A DNA stretch of 52,115 nt from CAG-217 sp963605415 (GCA_963605415.1 CAVCUL010000014.1:1-52115), one strand, 5' to 3'; positions 1 to 7,761 are shown, numbered from the stretch's first letter. Numbers and translations are program-made. Notes: generated from the sequence alone by a model not told the origin.

Positions 1-33
1 CAGCTTATTTTCTCACAAAGGAGGTTAATAAAG

Positions 34-261
34 ATGAGAAAATCAGAATTGAAAGAGCTTTATAAGATGATGTTCCCTGAGTATCCGGACATTGTTACTG
101 TAGCTCAACTTCAAGAAATGCTCGGCGTAAGCCGACACTTGGCATATGACCTGATTAACGACGGATATATTCCGGGCGTTAAAATCGGGAACGCATTTAA
201 GATTCCAAAGGTCAATGTAATCAACTATGTTATGGAAGAAGGTGTAAAGAATGCAAGTTGA
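34..261 (+). CDS. Excisionase-like helix-turn-helix DNA-binding protein
   Basis: A 75-residue protein with one predicted winged HTH of the MerR/excisionase (HTH_17) type at about residues 21-66 (VTVAQLQEMLGVSRHLAYDL, then a GYIPGVKIGNAFKIP wing). Such proteins bind element DNA and control excision or replication of mobile elements. A strong ribosome-binding site (AAAGGAGG) precedes the ATG by about 9 bases. The stop overlaps the start of the RepA-like ATPase gene by 11 bases, so the two are translationally coupled. An accessory role to the ATPase or integrase is inferred from family and context; no specific target site was recognised. Confidence 0.8.
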   Translation: MRKSELKELYKMMFPEYPDIVTVAQLQEMLGVSRHLAYDLINDGYIPGVKIGNAFKIPKVNVINYVMEEGVKNAS

Positions 262-1276
262 AAAACTGAAAACAATCGACGCCGACACTCTTTTGTCAAC
301 TCCGATGGACAAGACCTTGTTTGTGGTTAACGGCTTGATACCGCAAGGACTGAGCGTGTTGTCCAGTTCAAGTAAAATCGGCAAAAGCTGGCTTATGCTG
401 TGGCTGAGCCTTCAAGTGGCAAGAGGACAACCTGTCTGGGAATTTGAAACGCACAAAAGCGATGTGCTTTATCTTTGCCTTGAAGATACTTACGCTCGAA
501 TACAAAACCGACTTTATAAAATAACAGACGAAGCACCGAGCGAATTACGCATAGCAACTACGAGTTTTCAAATCGGAAACGGATTGGAACAACAAATTGA
601 GGAGTATTTTTCCGACTTTCCAAACACAAAGCTTGTGATTATCGATACCTTTCAAAAGGTGCGTGATTCCAAAAGCACAAGCGGAAAAAACGGAATGTAT
701 GCAGGCGACTATGACGATGTGTCGGCACTCAAAAATATTTCGGACAAGTACGGCATTGCCGTCATAGTTGTTCATCATGTCAGAAAACTGAAAGATGTCA
801 GCGACCCGTTCAATGAGGTGTCAGGTTCAACGGGCATCACAGGTGCGGCAGATACGAATTTCGTTTTGAAGCGTAGCCGTGCCAATGAAACGGGAACGCT
901 TCTTGCCACCGGTCGAGATATTGAATATCAAGAACTGACATTGAAGTTCAACAGCAACAGTCACTTGTGGGAGTTGGTCGAACGAAAAAATATGGAAGAT
1001 ATTCGCTGTGAGGAAATTCCAAAGTTTATTTTACGGCTGGTTGATTTTATATCCGAGATGAAAGAGTGGCAGGGTACGGCAACCGAGTTGATAACTCAGA
1101 TGAATGAAACCGAGGTCACGCCGAATGTTGTGACAAAAATGCTTGCCCGATTTTCGGCGGAAGTTTTACAGCCGCATGGCATTGAATACAAAACAAAACG
1201 CACCGGCACAAGCCGACTGATTCGCTTAAAGAAGTGTGACAGCAATGACGAAAATGACAATGTAAACTCTATATAG
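251..1276 (+). CDS. RepA-like AAA/RecA-fold ATPase (DnaB-type helicase family)
   Basis: A 341-residue AAA_25/RepA-family ATPase of the kind found in plasmids and integrative elements, where it works as a hexameric replicative helicase or ATP-driven motor. Walker A is SSSKIGKSW with GKS at residues 44-46. Walker B is KLVIIDTF at about 130, and a VVHHVRK motif matches the RecA-fold H3/sensor region. The last ~90 residues form a separate small domain. The start overlaps the preceding HTH gene. No replication initiator lies in view, so autonomous replication cannot be claimed. Supplying single-stranded DNA processing after mobilisation is a plausible inferred role. Confidence 0.85.
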   Translation: MQVEKLKTIDADTLLSTPMDKTLFVVNGLIPQGLSVLSSSSKIGKSWLMLWLSLQVARGQPVWEFETHKSDVLYLCLEDTYARIQNRLYKITDEAPSELRIATTSFQIGNGLEQQIEEYFSDFPNTKLVIIDTFQKVRDSKSTSGKNGMYAGDYDDVSALKNISDKYGIAVIVVHHVRKLKDVSDPFNEVSGSTGITGAADTNFVLKRSRANETGTLLATGRDIEYQELTLKFNSNSHLWELVERKNMEDIRCEEIPKFILRLVDFISEMKEWQGTATELITQMNETEVTPNVVTKMLARFSAEVLQPHGIEYKTKRTGTSRLIRLKKCDSNDENDNVNSI

Positions 1277-1360
1277 AAAAAAGCCGTCACAACCGTCATT
1301 ATCGTCATTTATGAAAAAAAGGATAAAGGGGATATACAGGTAATGCCTTGCTTTCGGGGT

Positions 1361-1540
1361 CCCCGCAAAGTCGTTGACTTTGTGGGGAAAGGAAGAACAA
1401 AGCAATCGAGCGGAAGTTTTCGGAGAAATCCGGAAACGGAGCATGTATTGCCTTTGGTCTGACGCAGCGAGCATAGGTTTTGTAATGCCTACAAAACCGG
1501 CGGCGAATGCCGAAAGTGGCTGCCGCCCCTGTAACCCCGA
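1361..1540 (+). other. oriT: Candidate origin of transfer (oriT)
   Basis: This 290-base gap immediately upstream of mobC holds three inverted repeats and no convincing gene. Repeat 1: CCCCGCAAAGTC (1361-1372), 3-base loop, GACTTTGTGGGG (1376-1387), with one G-T pair. Repeat 2: GGTTTTGTA (1476-1484), loop ATGCC, TACAAAACC (1490-1498), perfect. Repeat 3: GGCGGC (1499-1504) with GCCGCC (1522-1527). Inverted repeats just ahead of mobC and relaxase genes are the hallmark of MOB-family oriT regions, where the relaxase nicks near a hairpin. The nic site itself cannot be placed by eye. Confidence 0.6.
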
Positions 1541-1566
1541 TTATACAAAGAAAGGATTGAAAATTT

Positions 1567-1881
1567 ATGAGACAAAGAACAACTGCAATCAATATCCGTG
1601 TGACCGAAACGGAGAAAAGAAAAATGGAATTTGCCGCTAAAAAATGCGGACTTTCACTTTCTGCTTACCTTAGAAAATTAGGCTTGGGAAAGCAGGTTCA
1701 AGCGAGTTTGCCACAAGAATTTTATGAAGCGTACCGAGGTTTAACTGCACTTCGTGACAACTTCAAATCACTTCCCGATCAAAGAATAAAAGACGGATTT
1801 GAGTATGTAATCGACAAATTTTTGAAGGCTTACCACCAAAATGATAAAACGGAAAACGGAAGTGAATCGCCATGGCAGTAA
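1567..1881 (+). CDS. mobC: MobC-like relaxosome accessory protein (ribbon-helix-helix)
   Basis: A 104-residue basic protein. Its N-terminus (TAINIRVTETEKRKMEFAAK, then CGLSLSAYLRKLGLG) is a classic ribbon-helix-helix/MobC fold: a beta strand with alternating residues followed by two helices. MobC proteins bind oriT and help melt DNA for the relaxase. An AGAAAGGA ribosome-binding site sits about 8 bases before the ATG. The gene overlaps the relaxase start by 10 bases and directly follows the oriT-like repeats, which supports the assignment. Confidence 0.85.
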   Translation: MRQRTTAINIRVTETEKRKMEFAAKKCGLSLSAYLRKLGLGKQVQASLPQEFYEAYRGLTALRDNFKSLPDQRIKDGFEYVIDKFLKAYHQNDKTENGSESPWQ

Positions 1882-3257
1882 CAAAAATATGGGCTGTTAC
1901 CGACAGCGTTAATCGTGTTTTAAATTATGCGGCGAACCCTGACAAAACAATTTACAGTGATATTTGCAAGGCACTTCACTATGCAAGCGACGAGAGAAAA
2001 ACCGTAGCCGGTGAAGAAAAAGCAATGTATGTCACAGGCGTAAACTGCTCCGCCGAGACTGTTTTTTCGGAAATGATTTCGGTGCAGGAACGCTTTGATA
2101 AGACTACCGGAAATGTGGCTTACCACGCATATCAGAGTTTCAAAACAGGCGAGGTTACACCGCAGCTTGCACACAAACTCGGCGTTGAACTTGCCAAAAG
2201 AATGTGGGGCGATCAGTACCAAGTGCTGGTCGCTACGCACTTTAACACCGGCACATATCATAATCATTTGGTCATCAATTCGGTAAATATGTGGAACGGT
2301 AAGAAGTTTAACTGCAACGAGGGAGCATACTGGAAACTGCGCAGTATTTCCGATGAACTATGCAAAGAAAACGGTCTGACAGTCATTAAAAATCCCAAAG
2401 GAAAGACGCCACGCAAACTGTACTTTGCGGAAAAGAACGGCGAGTCTACACGATACAATTTAATGCGTGAAGCTATTGATAAAGCTCTTACGATGAGTAC
2501 AAATCCCAAAGCTTTCATCTATGTTATGAAACAGCTCGGATATGTAATCGACCTAAACCCATATCATAAATACGCTACTATTCGCTCTGTTAACAGCAAG
2601 AAAGCAACTCGTTTATACCGCCTGGGAGAAGCCTATGACCGTGATGCAATCTATGACCGAATGAGAGATACACTGCAAAACAACCCCCAGGAAGCTCATC
2701 GCTTATACTATGAGTTCACCGCAAAAAAGGACTTCGGTGTAACGATTCAAAAGGATTATTTTGTTAAAGGCAACTTAAAAACTGCTAAAAAGATTACGGG
2801 ACTTACGGCGTTGTATTTCAGATATTTATATCTGCTCGGTGTGCTTCCTAAGAATAAAAAGCACAAGCCGTTATCGCCCGAAATGCGTGAAGCTTGCCGT
2901 CGTCTTGACCGTTACTCCGAGCAGGTACGGCTGATTTGTGATAACCGTTTAACTGACATTTCGTCGGTTGAGGCGTTTATAAATAATGCCGATTCTCAGA
3001 TGAAACTTATATCGGACTATCGCAAAATGCTTTACCGAAAGATTAAGTCTTGTCACGAACCGACGGAAAGAACAAAACTTATTGCCAAGCGAGATGACTG
3101 CACCAAAGTCCTTGCAAAACTTCGTAAAGACAAAAAAACGGCAACAAGAATTATAGATGACAACCCAAAAATCAAAGAAAATATTCTCATTGAAAAGAAT
3201 ATGCAAAACCGTTATTACGGACTAAATAAACAACGAAAGAGAGATTATGAAAGATGA
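1872..3257 (+). CDS. MobP-type relaxase (VirD2/MobA family)
   Basis: A 461-residue relaxase, the enzyme that nicks oriT and pilots the transferred strand. The three-histidine metal-binding motif is visible as THFNTGTYHNHLVINSVN (H123, H130, H132). Tyr19 in the N-terminal segment VNRVLNYAANP is the likely nucleophile. The relaxase domain spans roughly residues 1-200. The remaining half is basic and helical with no recognised domain. It overlaps mobC upstream and parB downstream (4 bases), so the three are one transcription unit. The length is ordinary for relaxases of Clostridia mobilizable elements. Confidence 0.9.
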   Translation: MAVTKIWAVTDSVNRVLNYAANPDKTIYSDICKALHYASDERKTVAGEEKAMYVTGVNCSAETVFSEMISVQERFDKTTGNVAYHAYQSFKTGEVTPQLAHKLGVELAKRMWGDQYQVLVATHFNTGTYHNHLVINSVNMWNGKKFNCNEGAYWKLRSISDELCKENGLTVIKNPKGKTPRKLYFAEKNGESTRYNLMREAIDKALTMSTNPKAFIYVMKQLGYVIDLNPYHKYATIRSVNSKKATRLYRLGEAYDRDAIYDRMRDTLQNNPQEAHRLYYEFTAKKDFGVTIQKDYFVKGNLKTAKKITGLTALYFRYLYLLGVLPKNKKHKPLSPEMREACRRLDRYSEQVRLICDNRLTDISSVEAFINNADSQMKLISDYRKMLYRKIKSCHEPTERTKLIAKRDDCTKVLAKLRKDKKTATRIIDDNPKIKENILIEKNMQNRYYGLNKQRKRDYER

Positions 3258-4171
3258 CAAAAAGAAATACAGATTTTACTTTACCTAAATTGGACGATTT
3301 ATTCACCACACAGGAAATGCGAGACGACGCAAAGCTGGAGCGAGTGCAAAACATTCCGCTTTGTGATCTGCACCCATTCAAAGACCACCCTTTTAAGGTA
3401 CAAAACAACGAGGAGATGAAGCGAATGATTGAAAGCATACGTAAGGTCGGAGCAATCACTCCGGCTGTGGCAAGACCGCTTGAAAACGGCGGTTATGAAA
3501 TTATTTCAGGTCACAGGCGACTTGCGGCTTATCAAGAACTCGGATTTGAAACAATGCCGGTGATTGTTCGTGATATGTCCGACGATGAGGCGATAATTGC
3601 AATGGTAGACGCCAATCTGCAAAGAGAAACAATACTTCCAAGCGAAAAAGCGTTTGCCTATAAGATGAAGCTTGACGCCATAAAGCATCAGGGTAAAACT
3701 TCTGTGCAAGTTGCAGAGAAGTTACTAAGCGTTGAAAAAGTGGCGGAAGATGCAGGCGAAAGCAAAGACCAAGTACGAAGATATATTCGCTTAACTTATT
3801 TAATACCCGAACTGCTTGCAATGGTAGACGAGGGCAAAATCGCATTTAACCCGGCAGTTGAAATTTCCTACTTATCAAAAGACGAGCAATGCGTTTTGCT
3901 TGACGCTATGGAACTAAACGACTGCACACCGTCCCACGCTCAAAGTATTCGGCTAAAGAAATTATCCCAAGAGGGTAGCCTTGACAGCCAAATCATTTAC
4001 GGCGTTATGTCGGAGGAAAAGCCGAATCAAAAGGAACAAATCAAATTTAAGCGTGAGGAGTTTAAAAAGTATTTTCCATCCAATTACACCAACGAACAAA
4101 TACGAAAAGATATTTTAAAAGGATTGGAACTTTTGAAACGCCAACGAGAACGCAACCGAGACGCTCGTTGA
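3254..4171 (+). CDS. ParB/Spo0J-family DNA-binding protein of the element
   Basis: A 305-residue ParB-like protein. An N-terminal ParB nuclease-like/CTPase fold at about residues 30-125 contains NGGYEIISGHRRLAAYQELG and the ANLQRE motif. A central HTH (VAEDAGESKDQVRRYIRLTY) follows at about 160-185. In plasmids ParB binds parS centromeres with a partner ATPase ParA. No parA is seen here, as is common for solitary ParB proteins of Clostridia mobile elements. It begins inside the relaxase stop (ATGA overlap). A role in element maintenance or regulation is inferred. Confidence 0.85.
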   Translation: MTKRNTDFTLPKLDDLFTTQEMRDDAKLERVQNIPLCDLHPFKDHPFKVQNNEEMKRMIESIRKVGAITPAVARPLENGGYEIISGHRRLAAYQELGFETMPVIVRDMSDDEAIIAMVDANLQRETILPSEKAFAYKMKLDAIKHQGKTSVQVAEKLLSVEKVAEDAGESKDQVRRYIRLTYLIPELLAMVDEGKIAFNPAVEISYLSKDEQCVLLDAMELNDCTPSHAQSIRLKKLSQEGSLDSQIIYGVMSEEKPNQKEQIKFKREEFKKYFPSNYTNEQIRKDILKGLELLKRQRERNRDAR

Positions 4172-4292
4172 TTCGTACAGAAGTGTACGCAGAGCGACTA
4201 TCGCAGAATGGAAAGAACTATACCGGCAAGTTATAATAGGCTTGTCGGTGTAGGTCAATCCTGTGTTGAACAATGAAAGGAGTTAAAGAATT
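4172..4292 (+). promoter_or_regulatory. parB-int intergenic region with an inverted repeat
   Basis: The 121-base gap contains an imperfect inverted repeat, ACCGGCAAG (about 4222-4230) facing CTTGTCGGT (about 4241-4249), around an AT-rich loop. It ends with an AAAGGAG ribosome-binding site 4277-4283 that fits the integrase ATG at 4293. The repeat could be an operator or an attenuator for int. No sigma-70 promoter is clear enough to call. Confidence 0.35.
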
Positions 4293-5507
4293 ATGGTATC
4301 AGGACACCTACAAGTTAAAAAAGGTTTTTATTATGTAGTGCTGAGCTACTATAACAACAACGGAAAACGCCGTGTAAAATACTTTTCCACGGGACTGCCT
4401 GAAAAGGGTAACAAACGCAAAGCCGAAGCAGAACTTGCACGAATCAGAAGTGAATTTGTACCGCCGCAGGAAGTCGGCGAGCTTGCTTCCGATATGCCGT
4501 TTGCAGACTATCTGCTTGAATGGTTGGACATCGTCAAGGTGCGTGTCAAGGCAACAACATTCAGTTCTTACGAGCAAATGGTAAAATCGGTAATTGAGCC
4601 GTATTTCCGTAAGAAAGCGGTAACGCTTCAAGGATTGGAAGCAAGACATATTCAGCAGTTCTATTCCGAAAAGCTGAAAACGGTCAAGCCAAACTCGGTT
4701 ATTCACTATCACGCCGTTATTCATCAGGCGCTGAAATACGCAATGAAAACCGACCTTGTTACGCAGAATGTGGCAATGAAAGTGGATCGCCCGAAAAAGA
4801 ATGATTATCAGCCTGTATTCCTTGACGCGGAAGAACTGCAACACTTGTTTGAAGCTGTTAAAGGAACGAAGCTGGAACTTCCTGTTTTGGTCGCCGCTTT
4901 CTACGGATTGCGTCGTGGAGAAGTTTGCGGACTGAAATGGGACGCCATCGATTTTGAGCGTGGAACAATTACTATAAAACACACGGTCACATCTCTGCAA
5001 GTGGACGGAAAAACAAAAATGTACGCACAGGACTCTGCAAAAACAAAATCCAGTATGCGTACACTTCCGCTTGTAGGCAGTTTTGCGGAGTACTTCAAAG
5101 AAGTAAAAGCGGCACAGGAGGTCAACAAGAAGGTCTGCGGCAACTGTTACAACTACGAATATGACGGTTATGTCTTTGTGGATGAGATGGGAAATTTAAT
5201 GCGACCGGATTATCTGACGAGCTATTTCCCACAGTATATTCAAAAGCACGGCTGTAAAAGAATGCGTTTTCACGATTTAAGACACAGTTGCGCAAGCTTA
5301 CTGCTTGCGAACGGCGTACCGCTGAAACAAATTCAAGAGTGGTTGGGGCACAGTGATTTTTCCACCACCGCTAACATCTATGCTCACCTTGACTACACTT
5401 CAAAACTGTCCTCGGCAAAAGCAATGGTCAGCGGAATGGCACTTCCCGAATCGGTGAATTTCGGCAGCAAGTGGACCGAAATTTCAGACGATGGCGGAAA
5501 GAACTGA
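4293..5507 (+). CDS. int: Tyrosine recombinase / integrase (Tn916 Int type)
   Basis: A 404-residue site-specific recombinase that integrates and excises the element. It has an N-terminal arm-binding region, a SAM-like core-binding domain (about residues 65-160) and the catalytic domain. Catalytic residues are in place: R207 in YGLRRGEV, H327 and R330 in FHDLRHSCAS, H353 in LGHSDFS, and nucleophile Y363 in ANIYAHLD. The gene ends about 150 bases from the 3' end of tRNA-Ser(CGA). Its last codons overlap the first of several GGAAAGAAC repeats likely to be arm sites. Very probably this element's own integrase, with tRNA-Ser as target. Confidence 0.95.
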   Translation: MVSGHLQVKKGFYYVVLSYYNNNGKRRVKYFSTGLPEKGNKRKAEAELARIRSEFVPPQEVGELASDMPFADYLLEWLDIVKVRVKATTFSSYEQMVKSVIEPYFRKKAVTLQGLEARHIQQFYSEKLKTVKPNSVIHYHAVIHQALKYAMKTDLVTQNVAMKVDRPKKNDYQPVFLDAEELQHLFEAVKGTKLELPVLVAAFYGLRRGEVCGLKWDAIDFERGTITIKHTVTSLQVDGKTKMYAQDSAKTKSSMRTLPLVGSFAEYFKEVKAAQEVNKKVCGNCYNYEYDGYVFVDEMGNLMRPDYLTSYFPQYIQKHGCKRMRFHDLRHSCASLLLANGVPLKQIQEWLGHSDFSTTANIYAHLDYTSKLSSAKAMVSGMALPESVNFGSKWTEISDDGGKN

Positions 5508-5617
5508 ATTTTACGGTTCGAATACGCCAAAATGCCCAAAATCGCCGTGTTCTTTCCAAAAAACGGGCTGTTCTTTCCATAGTTTTGAGCCGATTTTGAG
5601 CAAAAGAGCAAAAAAGA

Positions 5618-5655
5618 AAAGTCCGGCAAACCCGCTTGTTTACCGGACTTTTTGG
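5618..5655. terminator. Bidirectional terminator between int and tRNA-Ser
   Basis: The stem AAGTCCGG-c-AAAC / GTTT-a-CCGGACTT has a 6-base loop. A T-run follows on the plus strand (after int) and a T-rich tract on the minus strand (after the tRNA), so it can stop both converging transcripts. Confidence 0.75.
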
Positions 5656-5741
5656 CGGAGAGTTAGGGATTCGAACCCTAGGTTCCTTTTGGGAACACAG
5701 CATTTCGAGTGCTGCACCTTCGACCACTCGGACAACTCTCC
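5653..5741 (-). tRNA. tRNA-Ser (anticodon CGA)
   Basis: On the minus strand the acceptor GGAGAGT (5741-5735) pairs with ACTCTCC (5663-5657), followed by discriminator G and an encoded CCA (5655-5653). The anticodon stem CAGCA/TGCTG encloses the loop CTCGAAA, giving anticodon CGA for the serine codon UCG. There is a long class II variable arm (GTTCC/GGAAC) and a T arm TAGGG-TTCGAAT-CCCTA. The cloverleaf is complete, with only a weak first D-stem pair. It is the attachment gene of the adjacent element, whose integrase converges on its 3' end. Confidence 0.95.
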
Positions 5742-5879
5742 GTGTATGTGATTCCGCATTTCTTCCAAAAACTTTTGGAAAGAACTGGCGGAAAGAACAA
5801 CAAAATATTTAATTTTCGAACCGAATAAAACCCTGAATTTAAGGGCTTTTTAAGCGGAGCAAACAGCCAACTCTTCGAA

Positions 5880-5922
5880 AAATTTCGAGTGCGCCCCGTT
5901 ATGACCACTTCGATACGTCTCC
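5880..5922 (-). pseudogene. tRNA-Ser 5'-half remnant (copy 2)
   Basis: The minus strand reads GGAGACG (5922-5916), a D arm of the class II type (AAGTGGTCATAA core), then GCACTCGAAA. That is the 5' half of a tRNA-Ser up to the anticodon loop CTCGAAA. The sequence then departs from tRNA: no 3' anticodon stem, T arm or acceptor follows. It is a decayed attachment-site remnant. Confidence 0.75.
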
Positions 5923-5980
5923 GGGTATGTCAAACACAGTAAAAACACCTGAATATCAAAAAATATTGAAAAAACAAAAT

Positions 5981-6013
5981 GTTAGAACAGCGTGTTAGAA
6001 CAACAAAATATTT
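5981..6013. repeat. Paired GTTAGAAC repeats, diverged copy of the arm-site module
   Basis: GTTAGAAC occurs at 5981-5988 and 5994-6001, 13 bases start to start, followed by AACAAAATATTTA. The pair GGAAAGAAC at 5777 and 5790 has the same 13-base period and the same AACAAAATATTTA tail. Both pairs lie about 90 bases from a tRNA-Ser 5'-half remnant. They look like homologous modules from separate insertions. Confidence 0.5.
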
Positions 6014-6084
6014 AGTTAATTGAACTTATGAAAACCCTTGAAAACAAAAGGAAACGGGTGGATGTGAAATCCTAAGTAGCAGAG

Positions 6085-6126
6085 AAATTCGAGCCTATGC
6101 CGTTATGACCTCTTTGGTACCACTCC
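6085..6126 (-). pseudogene. tRNA-Ser 5'-half remnant (copy 3)
   Basis: The minus strand reads GGAGTGG (6126-6120), a D arm with GAGGTCATAACGG, then GGCTCGAA at the anticodon loop, after which tRNA similarity ends. It has the same truncation point as copy 2 and is more diverged in the stems. It is the remnant nearest the backbone gene hisH and so probably the oldest. Confidence 0.65.
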
Positions 6127-6277
6127 GTATTTTGTTTTGCTGTACAATAGTAGCATTCCGGGGCGGATTTGTCAATTCTCTTTTGCGCAAAATAGGTGTT
6201 TGTGCAAAATAGGTGTATTTTTCCGGATTTTGCCGTTGAATTTTGGCGGTGATCGGGTGGGCAGTGCCGGGGAGCGG

Positions 6278-6306
6278 TTGCGCCGGGGGCGCGGGTATGG
6301 TAAAAT
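6278..6306 (+). promoter_or_regulatory. Sigma-A promoter of hisH-hisF
   Basis: The -35 is TTGCGC (6278-6283), the spacer is 17 bases and the -10 is TAAAAT (6301-6306) with an extended TGG in front. The -35, spacer and TGG extension match the rlmB promoter in this window. It lies 30 bases upstream of the chosen hisH start. Confidence 0.7.
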
Positions 6307-6335
6307 AGAAGCAGTTTTAGATGGGAGCGCAAGGT

Positions 6336-6950
6336 ATGATCGCAATTATTGACTACGGCGCCGGGAATTTGTCCAGCGTGCAAAAGGCGCTGAACTTTCT
6401 GGGTGCAGACAATCGCATTACCGCCGATCCGGTGGAGATCCTGGCGGCGGACCGGGTGATCCTGCCCGGGGTAGGGGCCTTTGGCGACGCCATGGCTGCC
6501 ATGCGCAGCCGGGGATTGGTAGACACGGTGCGGGCGGCAGCAGACGGCAGTCGGCCGTTTTTGGGCATTTGCCTGGGACTGCAGTTGCTGTTTGCTGAGA
6601 GCGAGGAAAGCCCCGGCGTTGAGGGCCTGGGTATCTTTGACGGGCGCATTCGCCGCATTCCCGGCGGAGCGGGGCTGAAGGTGCCCCACATCGGCTGGAA
6701 TGATGTGCAGCTGACCCAAACGGACGGCATTTTCCGTGGCATTGCCCAGAACAGCTACTTTTACTTTGTTCATTCCTTTTATTTGGACGGCGCCAAGCCG
6801 GAGGAGGTAGCCGGTGTGACCCGGTACGGCGTGCCCATTCAGTGCGCGGTACAGCGGGGCAAGGTGACTGCCACCCAGTTCCACCCGGAAAAAAGCGGTG
6901 CAGCGGGCTTGCAGCTGCTGAAGAATTTTATCGGCGGGGAGGAAGAATAA
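6336..6950 (+). CDS. hisH: Imidazole glycerol phosphate synthase, glutamine amidotransferase subunit HisH
   Basis: A 204-residue class I glutamine amidotransferase that supplies ammonia from glutamine to HisF for IGP and AICAR formation in histidine synthesis. The nucleophile C79 is in GICLGLQLLF, and the H183/E185 pair is in FHPEKSG. An upstream ATG at 6321 is in frame, but the GGGAG at 6323-6327 spaces correctly only to the ATG at 6336, and the family N-terminus (MIAIIDYGAGNL) starts there. hisF follows after one base. No other his genes are adjacent. Confidence 0.95.
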   Translation: MIAIIDYGAGNLSSVQKALNFLGADNRITADPVEILAADRVILPGVGAFGDAMAAMRSRGLVDTVRAAADGSRPFLGICLGLQLLFAESEESPGVEGLGIFDGRIRRIPGGAGLKVPHIGWNDVQLTQTDGIFRGIAQNSYFYFVHSFYLDGAKPEEVAGVTRYGVPIQCAVQRGKVTATQFHPEKSGAAGLQLLKNFIGGEEE

Positions 6951-6951
6951 G

Positions 6952-7707
6952 ATGTACGCAAAGCGAATTATTCCCTGCCTGGATGTAAAGAACGGCCGGG
7001 TGGTCAAGGGCGTGTCCTTTGTAGACCTGGTAGACGCCGGTGACCCGGTGGCCTGCGCGGCGGCTTATGACGCCCAGGGGGCGGACGAGCTGGTGCTGCT
7101 GGACATTACCGCCACCCACGAGGGGCGGGGCACCATGACGGAGATCGTGCGCCGGGTGGCGGAGACGGTGTTCATTCCCTTTACCGTTGGCGGGGGCATT
7201 GCCAGCGTGGAGGATTTTACCCGGCTGCTGCGTGCCGGGGCGGACAAAATCTCCGTGAATTCCGCAGCGGTGCGGGACCCGGAACTGATCAGCAAGGCCT
7301 CGGCCAAGTTCGGCGCCCAGTGCGTGGTGTGCGCCATTGACGCCAAGCGCCGGGACCAGGGCTGGGAAGTGTACTTGAACGGCGGGCGGATCCCCACCGG
7401 GCTGGACGCAGTGGCCTGGGCTAAAGAGGCGGAGCGCCGGGGTGCGGGAGAAATTCTCCTGACCTCCATGGACTGCGACGGCCAAAAGACTGGGTACGAC
7501 CTGGAGCTGACCCGGGCGGTCAGCCAGGCGGTGGGCGTGCCGGTGATCGCCAGCGGCGGCGCAGGCAAGGCGGAGCACTTCTTAGACGCCTTTACCGACG
7601 GCAAGGCGGACGCGGTGCTGGCTGCCAGCCTTTTCCATTTTAACGAACTGCCGATCCCGGAGTTGAAGGCGTATCTGAACGCCCAGGGCGTGCCGGTGCG
7701 GTTATAA
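6952..7707 (+). CDS. hisF: Imidazole glycerol phosphate synthase, cyclase subunit HisF
   Basis: A 251-residue (beta/alpha)8 barrel of the usual HisF length. It combines PRFAR with the ammonia delivered by HisH to give imidazole glycerol phosphate and AICAR. The catalytic D11 (PCLDVKNGRVVKG) and D130 (CAIDAKRR) are present, as are the phosphate-binding loops GGGI and ASGGAG. It starts one base after hisH, so the two subunits are made together. The gene pair stands apart from any complete histidine operon in this window. Confidence 0.97.
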   Translation: MYAKRIIPCLDVKNGRVVKGVSFVDLVDAGDPVACAAAYDAQGADELVLLDITATHEGRGTMTEIVRRVAETVFIPFTVGGGIASVEDFTRLLRAGADKISVNSAAVRDPELISKASAKFGAQCVVCAIDAKRRDQGWEVYLNGGRIPTGLDAVAWAKEAERRGAGEILLTSMDCDGQKTGYDLELTRAVSQAVGVPVIASGGAGKAEHFLDAFTDGKADAVLAASLFHFNELPIPELKAYLNAQGVPVRL

Positions 7708-7761
7708 AGAAATACAGTCCGGGCGTGTGCTTTTGCAGAGTGCACGCTCGCTTTTTGCCTG

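Larger units (their letters stand above)
1..5655 (+). mobile_element. Integrative mobilizable element, integrase-proximal end (left part outside window)
   Basis: A block of co-directional genes: excisionase-like HTH, RepA-like ATPase, MobC, relaxase, ParB and tyrosine integrase. A structured oriT-like intergenic region lies before mobC. The integrase is the last gene and points into the 3' end of a tRNA-Ser gene, the usual layout of tRNA-targeting integrative elements. Base use is clearly more AT-rich than the hisHF-rlmB backbone to the right. No type IV secretion genes are visible, so it is probably mobilizable rather than self-conjugative, but the left end lies outside the window and could hold them. 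Confidence 0.85.
5496..5798. repeat. Five GGAAAGAAC repeats flanking tRNA-Ser (candidate integrase arm sites)
   Basis: The 9-mer GGAAAGAAC occurs at 5496-5504 (+), as its complement GTTCTTTCC at 5549-5557 and 5570-5578, and as GGAAAGAAC at 5777-5785 and 5790-5798. Two inverted copies thus lie left of the tRNA and two direct copies lie right of it. Short repeats around a tRNA attachment site next to int are typical arm-type binding sites. The function is inferred. Confidence 0.5.

Noticed and set aside
1374..1640. 88-codon plus-strand open frame in the oriT region
   Set aside because: No ribosome-binding site, it overlaps mobC in another frame, and the region is filled by inverted repeats.
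4308..5000. 230-codon minus-strand frame opposite int
   Set aside because: It is antisense to a clear integrase, with no family features or ribosome-binding site.
5491..5751. 86-codon plus-strand frame across the tRNA-Ser gene
   Set aside because: It crosses a terminator and a tRNA gene; it is not a coding region.
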